Source: Embiotoca jacksoni (taxonomy: Eukaryota; Chordata; Actinopteri; Embiotocidae). Taken from it: a DNA stretch of 64,000 bases. The notes beneath the pieces are model-generated. The model saw nothing but the letters and a program-made list of their open reading frames with translations. It was not told the origin of the DNA and did no database searches. Shown in pieces: positions 25,491-35,430 of the stretch. The position numbers and the translations under genes were made by a program. The stretch spans positions 617,501 through 681,500 of the forward strand of contig JAKOON010000007.1 of NCBI GenBank assembly GCA_022577435.1. The letters run 5' to 3'. The first letter of the stretch is position 1. Every line of letters begins with the position of its first letter.

Positions 25491-27551
25491 AAAATCAGAT
25501 TGGAATCACATTTCAAAGCCTCCTCTGAATGTGGTTTGGGATCTAATTTGCCAAAAAGAAAATCACATTTTATGTGTATTTTTTTGTTGGTCCGACTTTC
25601 ACATTTTGTTTATCTTGATACAATCTTGATGAGACAACAAAAAAAAAAGAGAAAGATTTGTGCTGACGGTCTGAACAAAGCCAAAGACACAGACGCATGT
25701 TGGTGTTTGAAACAACTGGACGTTAGGCTATTCCAGTTTGGCCTGTTCATTTGATCCACTTATCAACAATGTAAACAGCTGACGCTGCAGCAGAGGGTGA
25801 GACACACGGAGGCAGTTGAGCTGCTACGAATCCGTTGGTACTTCGGTGTCCGACTGTTGGAAACTCCTGTTCAAACATTGACCTGACTTTTTCTTTTTTT
25901 TTTGCAGGAATACACTCCGTATTGTGATTGTCCACAAACGTTTGTATGTGATGGTGCAGGCAGCGCAGGAGGAGGGGGGAGGGGGCGGGTGGTGAGGTGA
26001 GGTGAGGGGGGGGCGCAGCAGAAATGCAAAGTCATGGAGCTAATGCTAAACAGATGTGACAGCATGCTGGAGAGGCAGACTCGGTCCGGGCCTCATACAC
26101 GTTGCAGGCAAACGCAGCCAAAGAGGGCGCAGGAGCAGGATACACCTTCCCCCTCCCCCTCCTCCAACCACCCTCCCCTCCCCCCGAAAGCACAAAACCT
26201 GGCTTCTCACAATGACAGTGCAGAAAGTGGATTTATAGCCGACGGAGGAGCGAGACTGATGATAAAGGCGAGCGTTTATCCATCCGGCACAGCAGAGAGT
26301 GTCAGGCGCAGCTAATTCTACGGCACAATAGCTTCTATCTTCGGGCCTTTCAGCGGCATGCGGGCATCGCCGGTGTCGGTAGAGCGGAAGATTTCCACGG
26401 GACAAGTAAATAAACACGTATTTTCCAATGGAGAGGACAGCAACGCGGCCGTAACGGAAATACACTGGAACCCATCTAACGGCGTCGAGGGCGATTAAAA
26501 CACGCTCGCAAACAAATTGAAATGGCGAGACTTGCAATAAATAAGTCAAATTCGAGCGAGCAAAAACGCTTTCACGCGTTACGTTTTGGTCACATGATCA
26601 GACCCCGTGACTTTTTTTTTGGGGGGGGGGGAACCGAGGGAGGCATCAGCCCTCTGATGACGGGGAAACTTTTAACGTAATCACACCAACACGACCTCCT
26701 TTAACCCCGTTGTTGTTGTCTTGACCATAATTACAGTAAGTGGGTTTTTTTGGACCTTGGAGCTGTTCATCGTCATGGCAACACCCACTCGGAGCCGCAA
26801 GGCTCAGCTGCAAGTTTAACATTTTATGATTTAATTGACGGACAGAGTTTGCAAAACATGGAATAAGTGGTACAAAAAACTGTGGGCCCATATTTTTTAC
26901 TGCAGGTCGACGTCAGCGGTTATAACTGCTGTGAATCCAAACTGAACTGCAACCGAAGGCCCTTTTTTTCCGCTGCCGGCTCGATTCCACTCGCTTTAGG
27001 TACCGGGTACATTTCTGAATTATCTTTTTTTCCGCCTAGATTGTACCGCCTAAATCGATTAAGTGAAACTACAATGACGTCATCTTCAACGCCAAAAAAA
27101 AAAAAAAAAAAAAAAAAAAAATAGTGTCAAGTTTAGTTTGTAACAGCAGCGGAAAAGGGGCCTCAGAAGACAGCAAAAAAAAAAAAAACCAAAAAAAACC
27201 TCTGAAGAGTCAAACTACGAGCCTACAAGGAGTCAATATTTGATGCTCGAGAGACTTTTTGGTTGATTATTCCTTTAAGGCCTCCCTACTGTGATCGGCC
27301 TACTTACCACATTACTGTTCGTGTTTGCGACGCTTTATATATCGTCACTTACGGCAGTATGGCGACAGCGGCAGCTCCCGACGGCATCCCGGCGTTTTTG
27401 CCCGCGAGGCTCTGACACAGCTGGTGGACGGCAGCTTTGGCCATGCCGTAGCCCACCATGCCTGCAGATTACAGATGGGAATTGGAGGGGGGGGGGGGAA
27501 TTCAGTTTGCAAAAAAAAAAAAAAACAGCAACACAGACCACATCAAATGCA

Positions 27552-27595
<44 letters not shown>

Positions 27596-28137
27596 TGCCC
27601 GCGGAGGACGGCATTGATTCAGTAGAGAGGTCAAGTGGACAAGAAATCTGTGAGTTTATTAAAAGCTGGAATAGTAGCGGTGTAAAATGCGGTCTGACTC
27701 TTCACGCGTATGTTTGGCGCCGTATGAAGACTCAAGATGGGCGAGATGCAAAAAGTCTCTCTTATTTCTCTTATTTTCATGCTGAATTTGGACATAAACT
27801 CAGTCGGAGGGATGTTTTGAGTCTTCGGCATCTGGAAACGGTAAGTAGCTCTCCCACAAAACATCTAAAAAGGCTTTCCAAAGAACGCCAAGCATCTGTT
27901 AACCCCCCCCCCCCCCCCACCACCACCACCACCACCCCTAAAACATCTTATGGCATGCTTACAAAGCCCTGACCAATAAGAACAAGGGGTGGTGACACGA
28001 CTTTTCTTTCAAGCTTTTGTTCTTTTTTTTTTCCCCCCCTTGAGAGCAAAAAACATTAAGAGCAACTCAAAAGGAAACACGAGTTAGAGGTACCAGCATT
28101 CATGAACTGATTTGCTGTATAAGGATCAGTGTTTGAC

Positions 28138-28180
<43 letters not shown>

Positions 28181-31100
28181 AGGTTCTTTTAGGAGTCCAA
28201 TATGTCAACGTAAAGACAGCAAGTTCAGCCTCGGGACTCTACTGAGACACACTTCGACTCAATACTTAGGGATGATTGAGCACTTTTTTTGTTGTTTACA
28301 TATATGTATAAAGGGAAGTATGGCATTTGCAACACAGCGTTACTCTGTCTTATCTCATTCCGTTCTGTTTAAGACCCTCCACCAGGCTGCACTGGCCTTC
28401 TGCACGGAATTTGATGGGCAAAAAGTTGCTTGAATATTGAATAAGAGTTACATATCTTGGAGGATAATCATTTGAAAAACTCTCAGGGCGAAGCAGAGAG
28501 ATCTCCTCTGCCCTTGCTCCTTCTGGGGTTTAACTTCCATTTTAAATCCTAAATCTGGGGTCAAATTATCCCCCCCAAAAAAAGGGCATTGATATGATTT
28601 TCTAACTCTTAATCGGTTGTCTTAACACTTCACTCAAGTGTTTTTTTTTTGTTTTGTTTTTTTAACCAAGTACCACCATACAACTGTCGGACAGAAGCCA
28701 TCAGCGCGTTTATCGCGAGCATTAAAACAAAAATGCTCCGTTTATTTCCGGTAAGCGCGTAAACGGCAGCGTGCGCTTTAAAAATTCAAGCACGACGCAA
28801 AGTAAGAAGTCCTGACAGGTAAAAGTTGACGGCATGATTCGCTGCGACCTCGATGGTGCGAATAAACACTTTTATCTCGTAAAGGATTTCCCAAATATGC
28901 CGACAAGAAGAGGAATCACTCAGCTGACTTAACAAGCTGAGATGATGGCGATTTCTTGCACTTCTGCATCCTTCCTAGATTTCCCATATGAAGCTATTTA
29001 TGATGTATTATTTTTTTTTTAAATTGTATTATTGATGTTGTTGATGTTTTTTGTGCAAAGCAAATTCCCCATTTGGGAAAAAAAACAAAAAACAAAACCT
29101 GCTCCTCCGACATCATCAAAAGCAGTGTGTTTAACCGCACTGAGCTTTTAGTCATTTTATCAAATTATCTCCCATTTTCACCGCTTTGCTAACTGATGCA
29201 AAACCCCTCGTTTTGGTCGGTTATCTCACACGCGCACCTGCTGGCGCTTTTCCAGCTTTCGGACAGATTTATTCATAAAACCTTCATTAACAGCAACAGA
29301 GTCAATACAATTAGTCATCCTAATCTCCTCTGCAGAGACGATCGGGATTTGTCTGATGCTCATTAACTTTAAAGTCACTTTGTTTGATCAGAGCGCTCAA
29401 AAAAAAAAAAAAAAAAGGGGAAAAAAAAAGGGATGAGTGTCGAGTACCTCTCAGCGCTGTGAGTTATATTTCTTAACATTTGACTCTTGATTAAAGAATA
29501 GATTTTTTTTTGGGGGGGGGAGAAACTAGTACGTCACCATTAAGAGCTTCTTTTTTTTTTCCTTCTCACATTTACAAACATAGACTGACGAGAACAATGG
29601 ACGTCAGGTGCTTCAGTGGAGTTCACACACCCTGTCCGGGCGGATAATGTGTGGACTGCTGAGTCGTTCTCTTGCATAAGCCAGCGACCGATGAGCCGCT
29701 GGTCTCGGAGCAGACTGCTGAGCCAGGGCTTTGTGTTGCCGTGGAGTTGGAGCACAGCCCATCACGCGGCTGGCACATCACATGGCCTCGCACCAAAGCC
29801 TCTCTGGATGCCACGCGAGGCTGATGAGTTGCGGACTGGTGTCACATGATAACAAGGCCGCAACCGACGTATTAGACGATTACAACAATGAAACTGATTT
29901 TTCTTGTTTTTAATGAGTTATCTGGAAATTGTCCAAAGCGAAGTCTTCCGGTGTCTATTTTTTTTAAGCGAGAACACGAAGATATTAAATATGCGCAAAA
30001 AAAACGAAGAACATTTTTGAAAATTGGCGCCTGCGAGAAGCTGGAGACAAAACTTTCGGCGTCTAATAATAGTTCGAATAACGCGACGCACGAGCAGAGC
30101 CGGTAATCAGGTCGTTACGTTACAAATAACCGCGCGCCTCACCTCCGGTGCCCGACTGCGCCGCTTTGGCTCCGGCCAACGTCAACAGTCCGCCAGACTT
30201 CAGGTGCAGAGCGGCGAGGTGGCTGGAGATGGTGGAGGTCCAAACGCTCTGCTTCCACATCAGATCTGTGTTTTTGTACAAGTCTGGCGGAGATGAAGAG
30301 GGGAAAACGTGTTACCGTTTCATGGTAGACTCCTTTTATAGATGCAACATTTCTGCCCTTTTCATATTTGGGGGAAATATGCTCGTTTATTTTCTGGCAG
30401 AAAAGAAAAAGACTCAAAACAATTGGGAACAGGAAGCCTGGCACGTTCCAAAAAAAAGTGACAAAATCCACACAGCAGCACCTCTAAAACTCAAAAATTA
30501 ACATTTTAGTTTGAGTTGTACAAAAAAAAAGATAAAAACTGCCACTTTACAGGGGTCATGTGCCAGACTTTTTCTTGGCTGGGACCCAAAAACTTCTTTC
30601 AGACAACTGTTCAGTGCAAAGTGCTCCGGCACATCACTCCCCATGTAAAACAGCAAATTGTTGTTTTTACACTTTGTGTTAATCCGAGCCAAACTGGCTG
30701 TTTCCAGTCTTAATTCTTACTATTCAGGTTTGCGAGTGGTACAATGTTTTCTCATTTGACTTTCCAACAGAAAACAAATGGCTCATGAAAGGACGGGATT
30801 TATTAGCCGCACGTCGATTCTAGTGTTTACTAACCAGAGAACTGCTGGTTTCCTTTTACTTTCTTGTAGTTTTTCATGCAAACTGTGACAAAAAATGCAA
30901 TAAACTAACAAGCAGAATAACAACTTTCCAATTCACTGGACCAAAAGAATCAGATTTGAAACTTGTATTTTAAATGCAGCTCTTTTTTTTTTTCAACCTT
31001 TGAAGTGAAGCATGATTGGCTGTCGAGAAAAATAACAGCTGATGATTAACATTAAAGCAAATACAAAATAAAAGGTTGAACTCTGACCTTTGGAACTGCA

Positions 31101-32101
31101 GTTTCCTCCCGCCCATCCTCCCGCCACACACAAGATGGCGTCCACTTTCTGTTCCCCTAGCAACAGGGCCACATCTGCCGTCACCTGCGAAGAACGACAG
31201 ATAACTGCTGACGCCTTTTCATTAAGCACACGAGCTGACAAGACATTTAAATGTCAACCACGTTTCAGCTCGCACACGCCACCTGGAAAACGTTAGTTCA
31301 GGGTCGACAAATAAAGAAGGTGATCTTTGGAGAAAACATTCACGGCCGTTGCTGTTGTAAATATAGCGCTTTATTTTTCAAAACACATGTGATTTATTCT
31401 ATAAAATCGCAAAAACAGGAAATAAATGTTGTGAAAACCACCTGTACATACAGAAAGACTGCAACAGATTTTAATCAAAGAGATGTAAAATGGCTAAATA
31501 AAGACATATACGACTTAAAAATACCGTAAAATGGATATAAATTAGGAATAGTGAATGTTATTTAAACTGCCCTTTGTCACAAACTGGCCTGTTTTGTAGT
31601 TTGTGCATCTTAAAACTTGGAGCTGTAAAATCTACCAATTTATTTCATAGACTTAAAAAAACAAAAACACACATATATTATGTAAATATTTTATCAACTT
31701 AAAAAGCAGCACAATTTTTGTTTTTGTTTTTATTAAAACCATTAAAGCTGTCATAAATCAGCTTCAGTGTAAATTAACCCGATTGTTCACCTTCTTGCCA
31801 GGTGTTCCCTGAACGCAGCATGAAAGCCCACGCGTTTGCCAGATAAACAACAACTAAACGGTGCAAAAAAAAATAAAAAAATAAAATACATAACGCCCAA
31901 AAAAACAACAACAACAACAAAAAAACGACGTCACTGAAACTTTTGACTTGGTTTGACAGCCGTCGGATAGAAAACGCGTTGCACCTTGCAAAGCTCTCTC
32001 CTCACCTGTCCCGCCTGCTCGGTGAAAGACTCGCTCAACTTCACGAGCACGTTTTCGTTCGCCTCGTCGTTTGGAGCCATGTCGATGCTCGCGACCCACT
32101 G

Positions 32102-32168
<67 letters not shown>

Positions 32169-32308
32169 ATCTTACAGAGGAAAACGGGGTTAACATCTCA
32201 GCATTAGTCGCCGCCGCCACTCACCCATCCTTTGGACTTGAAATGCTGGACACACTTGGAGCCCAGGGCGCCTCTTCCGCCGTACACGATCACCCGGTCG
32301 GAGGCCAT
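21999..32308 (-). CDS. qdpr: Quinoid dihydropteridine reductase, 7 coding exons, complete
   Basis: Recycles quinonoid dihydrobiopterin to tetrahydrobiopterin with NADH, keeping the cofactor available for phenylalanine, tyrosine and tryptophan hydroxylases; a cytosolic SDR-family homodimer (family knowledge). Seen here: exons 32225-32308, 32006-32098, 31088-31184, 30143-30283, 27353-27461, 24574-24657 and 21999-22101 join in frame to 236 residues, against 244 in human; the human N-terminus is about 7 longer. The Rossmann motif VYGGRGALGS is at residues 8-17, AILCVAGGWAGGN at 75-87, the catalytic pair in YGMAK is Tyr143/Lys147 (human Tyr150/Lys154), and TLDTPMNRK plus DFSSWTPLE lie near the C-terminus. 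The start is the only ATG just ahead of the glycine motif. The last ten residues do not resemble the human tail. Teleosts have several qdpr paralogues and I cannot say which this is. Introns are 126, 821, 804, 2681, 2695 and 2472 nt. Confidence 0.96.
22102..24573 (-). other. qdpr intron 6
   Basis: 2472 nt, moderately AT-rich. No recognised repeat family or open reading frame with coding character. Confidence 0.9.
24574..24657 (-). CDS. qdpr: qdpr coding exon 6
   Basis: Encodes [20 protein letters not shown] then TPLEYIAE. Human has [28 protein letters not shown]. Acceptor ttggcag, donor gtgagtg after GA of the Glu codon. Confidence 0.96.
25145..25158. promoter_or_regulatory. X-box-like palindrome in qdpr intron 5
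   Basis: GTTGCCGTGGTAAC fits the RFX dimer consensus with a GT instead of AT centre; it sits in a CpG-containing stretch. Confidence 0.35.
25296..25460 (+). repeat. TAGTATG-type MITE remnant, copy 2 (qdpr intron 5)
   Basis: Has tagtatgcc, catagtatgttga, agtaccaggatgtgac and the gggtcaaagttcaagg core in the same order as the copy at 780-1050. Confidence 0.6.
25458..25485. repeat. (TA)n microsatellite
   Basis: About 14 TA units, directly at the end of the MITE remnant. Confidence 0.95.
26200..26560. promoter_or_regulatory. Conserved-looking intronic block
   Basis: Non-repetitive sequence within qdpr intron 5, rich in CpG and in words such as gataaaggcgagcg, gcagctaattctac, gcgattaaaac and caaataaattg-like motifs. 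Distinct from the low-complexity DNA on both sides. Possible enhancer. Confidence 0.25.
27353..27461 (-). CDS. qdpr: qdpr coding exon 5 (catalytic)
   Basis: Encodes MVGYGMAKAAVHQLCQSLAG, then KNAGMPSGAAAVAILP. It contains the catalytic Tyr-Gly-Met-Ala-Lys of the SDR fold. Acceptor atctgcag, donor gtaagt after two bases of a Pro codon. A 42 bp (CA)n tract lies about 90 bp upstream in the intron. Confidence 0.96.
27552..27593. repeat. (CA)n microsatellite in qdpr intron 4
   Basis: About 21 CA units, roughly 90 bp upstream of the exon 5 acceptor in gene orientation. Confidence 0.95.
28140..28178. repeat. (GT)n microsatellite in qdpr intron 4
   Basis: About 19 perfect units. Confidence 0.95.
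29560..29880. promoter_or_regulatory. Conserved-looking intronic block in qdpr intron 4
   Basis: Balanced-composition unique sequence with gcataagcc, cacatgg and tcacatgataacaagg words; open frames on both strands but none with recognisable homology. May be regulatory. Confidence 0.2.
30143..30283 (-). CDS. qdpr: qdpr coding exon 4
   Basis: Encodes DLYKNTDLMWKQSVWTSTIS and then SHLAALHLKSGGLLTLAGAK to the split Gly codon. This matches the human dimer-interface helix and the following strand (DLMWKQSIWTSTISSHLA, LLTLAGAKAA). Acceptor ctccgccag, donor gaggtgagg. Confidence 0.96.
30284..31087 (-). other. qdpr intron 3
   Basis: 804 nt, AT-rich, no recognisable element. Confidence 0.9.
31088..31184 (-). 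CDS. qdpr: qdpr coding exon 3
   Basis: Encodes VTADVALLLGEQKVDAILCV followed by AGGWAGGNCSSK plus one base of the next codon. This holds the conserved VDAILCVAGGWAGGN segment near the cofactor site. Acceptor ttcgcag, donor aaaggtcag (GT-AG, phase 1). Confidence 0.96.
31185..32005 (-). other. qdpr intron 2
   Basis: 821 nt, AT-rich, with short A and T runs. I see no repeat family or motif of note. Confidence 0.9.
32006..32098 (-). CDS. qdpr: qdpr coding exon 2
   Basis: Encodes 31 residues from WVASIDMAPND to SESFTEQAGQ. The human counterpart is WVASIDVVENEEAS...SFTEQADQ. The acceptor is ...gtgtaacag with a long GT repeat directly before it. The donor is caggtgag and the intron is phase 0. Confidence 0.96.
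32099..32224 (-). other. qdpr intron 1 (126 nt), half of it a (GT)n repeat
   Basis: Shortest intron of the gene. On the transcribed strand it runs gtgagtggcgg, then a CTAAT branch-like motif, then about 60 nt of alternating GT, and ends taacag. A classical polypyrimidine tract is replaced by the GT repeat. Confidence 0.9.
32104..32164. repeat. (AC)n microsatellite next to the exon 2 acceptor
   Basis: About 30 perfect AC units on the plus strand, five bases from the qdpr exon 2 splice acceptor; it reads as GT repeats in the pre-mRNA. Confidence 0.95.
32225..32308 (-). CDS. qdpr: qdpr coding exon 1
   Basis: Encodes 28 residues starting MASDRVIVYGGRGALGSK, the first beta strand and the glycine-rich dinucleotide-binding loop. 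It ends on a complete Trp codon followed by the donor gtgagt, so intron 1 is phase 0. The human protein also has Trp-Trp across this boundary. Confidence 0.96.
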
Positions 32309-32620
32309 GAACGCAGCGCTCCGCTTCTCAAAGTCGGTAGCAGTGAGTGACCGAGCTGCGCGTAAAGTACGCGGACACCCGGAGGAGGAGGAAGAGGAGG
32401 AGGAGGGTCGAGGAAGAGGAGGAGGGTCGAGAAGGCAAAAAAAAAAAAGAAGTGGGGGCGTCGCCGCGCTCGCGCAACAAGTTGGTGGTGGTGCCGGTGC
32501 CAATGCTGCGTTCAAAGACTTGTCGGGGGGGGCGCGCCGAAAAAAAAAAAAAGCTCGCCAGTGAAAGGCGTGATCCCGACCGGGCACGTTTGTATGACGT
32601 CACCCCTGCGACGTTTGTTT
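32309..32620 (-). promoter_or_regulatory. qdpr: qdpr promoter / 5' UTR region, CpG-rich
   Basis: The 300 bp upstream of the qdpr ATG is dense in CpG, unlike the surrounding intergenic DNA. It includes a GGA-repeat stretch (about 32380-32440), a GCGCGCC motif and a perfect CRE, TGACGTCA, at 32595-32602. No TATA box is evident, as usual for a housekeeping-type CpG promoter. The transcription start is not defined by the sequence alone. Confidence 0.5.
32595..32602. promoter_or_regulatory. Consensus CRE (TGACGTCA) upstream of qdpr
   Basis: Perfect palindromic CREB/ATF site in the CpG-rich block 287 nt upstream of the qdpr start codon. Full CREs also occur at 27075-27082 (intron 5), 44581-44588 and 63726-63733, so the position in the promoter, not the motif alone, is what makes this one notable. 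Confidence 0.45.
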
Positions 32621-32726
32621 TTTTGTTTTTTTTGTTTTTTTGTTGGTCCGTCCCGCCGCTTGAAATCTAATCTGCTGGAGGTAATTAAAATTGGGGTTAA
32701 GATTTAGAGTATAAATCACATGCAGT

Positions 32727-32731
<5 letters not shown>

Positions 32732-32764
<33 letters not shown>
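32732..32764. repeat. Poly(A) tract, 33 bp
   Basis: Uninterrupted A run upstream of the qdpr promoter. Confidence 0.97.
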
Positions 32765-32768
<4 letters not shown>

Positions 32769-33029
32769 CACATTGATTTTTGGAATGATTTAAATCAGTG
32801 TGGAAACAATTTATTATCGTTTTACCTTTATAATAATAAAAAAATAAAAAATAAAAAAAGGAACAGTCTAACAGGAATACATAATATCAGAAAGAAAAAA
32901 AAAAAAACACCTTAAGGATTTACAGCTGCACTTCTTCCAACCATTTCGTTTCCACCCAGCGAGCACTAGGTGCTGCTGATGACACAGCAGTGGAGCTTAC
33001 ATCTCCCCCCCCCCCCCCTCCCCTCCCTC

Positions 33030-33180
33030 CCCATTATATCGCCGCGGCGCTATCTGTGCTGTGCCAAAAGCAGCAGCATGCCGACGAGACATCCCCGGCT
33101 CTCATGAATAATACAAACAAGATGGCCTTGGCTCCCCTGTCACTGCAGTGAAGCCCCCCGATCTGTCACACTCACCTGGA
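33030..33180. promoter_or_regulatory. Unique block, possible regulatory element
   Basis: After a C run at 33004-33018 comes unique sequence with ccgccgcggcgc and catgaataatacaaacaagatgg words, no coding potential, about 0.8 kb upstream of the qdpr start. Confidence 0.2.
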
Positions 33181-33229
33181 TATGACACACACTTCTGCTG
33201 CGGAGAATAAATGCTTGGTTTGTCTGGTC

Positions 33230-33367
33230 TGACACACACACACACACACATATATATACACATACACTTTTTCCAGTGTTGTAAACAAAAGTATTATGGC
33301 ATCCCTTCCTGCCCGCCTGCCTATCTCACCTGGGCGTGACATACGCGCGCGTATTACGCACACGCAC

Positions 33368-33402
<35 letters not shown>
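33230..33402. repeat. (CA)n/(TA)n tracts
   Basis: CA tract 33232-33250 running into TATATA, and a second CA/CG tract 33357-33401. Confidence 0.9.
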
Positions 33403-33403
<1 letters not shown>

Positions 33404-33799
33404 CCTTCAGCGTGTGGGATGAGGAGGAGCTGTTTGGCCGACCGAGCTCGCTTCTGCTACAGATTTCATTTTTTATTTTTTTTATTTTTGTACCTCGGAA
33501 TCACACGATAATTACGCCCCGCTGTCTGGTTTCAGACACGGAGGACGCATCCCTCCGCAGGTTCACCGACACTCGGGAAACACAAAATTAGAAGTAAACC
33601 GAGGTAAATCTGTGCCCGGGCTTGACTATCTGTCAGCAGCTCCGGCGTGTCGCGGTTGGAAGTGGATGCAGTTTAATGACTGCAGTAGAGGTAGAGGGAA
33701 GTATTTTTTTTTATTTTTTATTTTTTATTTTTTTGTGTGTGTGGAGCTGCTGGCCGTCGCCCAGAAAAAAAAAAAAAAAAAAGCCATCTGAAAGTTTCA

Positions 33800-33872
33800 G
33801 TGGAGGGGAAGGGAGGTGGGAAGGGAGGTGGGTGGGTGGAGGGGGGGGGGGGGGGTAACTGGGGCACTGGGA
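33800..33872 (+). repeat. G-rich tract, quadruplex-prone
   Basis: Repeated GGGAGGTGGG words then 15 G at 33841-33855 and further GGGG/GGG runs: well over four runs of three or more G. Confidence 0.8.
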
Positions 33873-34010
33873 AGGTGTGACACCAGTGCTCCAAATTGGT
33901 TACCATGGCAACTTTCTTCCCAACCAGCTGAGGAGGGGCTTTAATGACAGATGTCTGTGCTGATAGCTGCATTTCAGCTCTTCCCCCTTCTCAGTCTTGA
34001 GTTTCAGAGG
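33870..34010. promoter_or_regulatory. Unique block with a perfect X-box, about 1.6 kb upstream of qdpr
   Basis: Contains GTTACCATGGCAAC at 33899-33912, a full RFX palindrome, followed by accagctgagg, taatgacagatg and tgatagctgc. Sits between a G-rich tract and an A-rich tract and has no open frame of interest. Confidence 0.3.
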
Positions 34011-34112
34011 GTGATTAAAAAAAAAATAAAATAATAATAATTAAAAAAAAGACTTGTGTTTTCAGCCATGCAGCAAATCTCCAGTGGGCTAATTTATCAC
34101 TTATATTGTACC

Positions 34113-34114
<2 letters not shown>

Positions 34115-34147
<33 letters not shown>
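34115..34147. repeat. Poly(A) tract, 33 bp
   Basis: Uninterrupted A run. Confidence 0.97.
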
Positions 34148-34150
<3 letters not shown>

Positions 34151-34969
34151 GTGGCTGTGTTCAACGTCGTACTCCCTCAGTGAGAAATGGCACTCTTAAC
34201 ATGTGAGGACTCACACTTGTCTCAAAACTTGCACCCCGAAAATAACCGCAGCATTTGAATGCATCACCTTTCAATAAATCTGCCAGCTTTCATTATTTTA
34301 CCCGGAAATCAATGCGTTTTCATGCCCTTTGTTTCACACACTCAATAGACACACTAATGGCTTCCAGCAGCCGTATGGTGCTACTCAGTGAAAAATAAAC
34401 ACTTTTGTGAGGTCCTCTGCAACGTCTGCAGCTTCCTCAGACGCTTTAATTTAAACTTTGTATTTTATATAACTGTAAATGTTTAACATTATCGGGTGGA
34501 GGCTTCAAATAAGCCCACTGGTTGTTGTTTTTGTGCCTCTCCCTGCACTGCACTGGATTTGTTTTTAAATTTTATTTATTAAATCTTGTGTGTTTTTAAT
34601 TTAACTCAAAACAGTTGAGTGTTAGTATGCAAGTACAGTTGTGATGAGTGATTCAACAACTGACAAAAACATGGCATATGTTAAGTCAGTGTCTGAAATC
34701 TCAGCTCATTGCTCAATATTGAATATAATTTCTATAGGGAGCAGCAAATTGCCAGTTATGATCTGATCTGCCCTTTTTTTTAACCCCTGTCCCTCATGTT
34801 ACACCACATCCACCCCCTAAATCTTTGTAATCTGCACAACCAAAAAAAAACAACAACAACAACAATGATTTTACAACCAAATTTAAGCAAGTCACTAATG
34901 ACTCATATTTGGTCTGTTTGTATATTTAAAATTAAGTTATAAAAGCAAATTTAAGCATAAAATCTGTAA

Positions 34970-35430
34970 TAAACTATTTTTTTGGCCACTTGGAGGCAGC
35001 AGAAACAAAGTGGAAACAAAATGCTGACACATCATCTTCCCTTTTTAATTCATGTGCCTACATTTTCCAGCATAACTCAATATGCAAATATTATGTACTT
35101 GGAGTTGCATTTGTGTCCAGTTATTAATCAAACATCCAATTTTCCTTTTAGCCGCCAAGTCCCGAGGGAAGAATCTGTCTGTGGAGCTGCTGAACGCTCC
35201 ACATAATGTTCACCAGCTCGTCTATGACTGAGTCTGGCTGCTGGCTGCTGCTGGACGGGAACCATACAGCTGTTTTACCAGAGGCAGGAACTCTGTAAAC
35301 CAAAACAGTACAGTTGCTGGCCACTGAACCAAAACAATGTGTAGCTAAATCTCTGTATCGCTGGAAATAGAGGAGCCAGGTGATGATTCTTTGTGAGCTC
35401 ATCACTACCAGCAACACATTTTTACAAGTA
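34970..35430. repeat. Possible dispersed repeat
   Basis: The opening ggccacttggaggcagcag and the following order of sequence resemble repeats I associate with teleost genomes, but there is no second copy in the window to compare with. Open frames on both strands are short. Confidence 0.3.

Larger units (their letters stand above)
24658..27352 (-). other. qdpr intron 5
   Basis: 2695 nt. Contains a G-run cluster at 24974-25000, a TAGTATG-type MITE remnant (about 25296-25460), a (TA)n tract at 25458-25485, an X-box-like site at 25145-25158, a unique CpG-containing block at 26200-26560, a G run at 26620-26631 and a 28 bp poly(A) at 27094-27121. Confidence 0.9.
27462..30142 (-). other. qdpr intron 4
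   Basis: 2681 nt. Holds a (CA)n tract at 27552-27593, a poly(C)/(ACC)n tract at about 27903-27938, a (GT)n tract at 28140-28178, a 16 bp A run near 29400, and a non-repetitive, mixed-composition block at 29560-29880 that looks different from the AT-rich surroundings. Confidence 0.9.
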
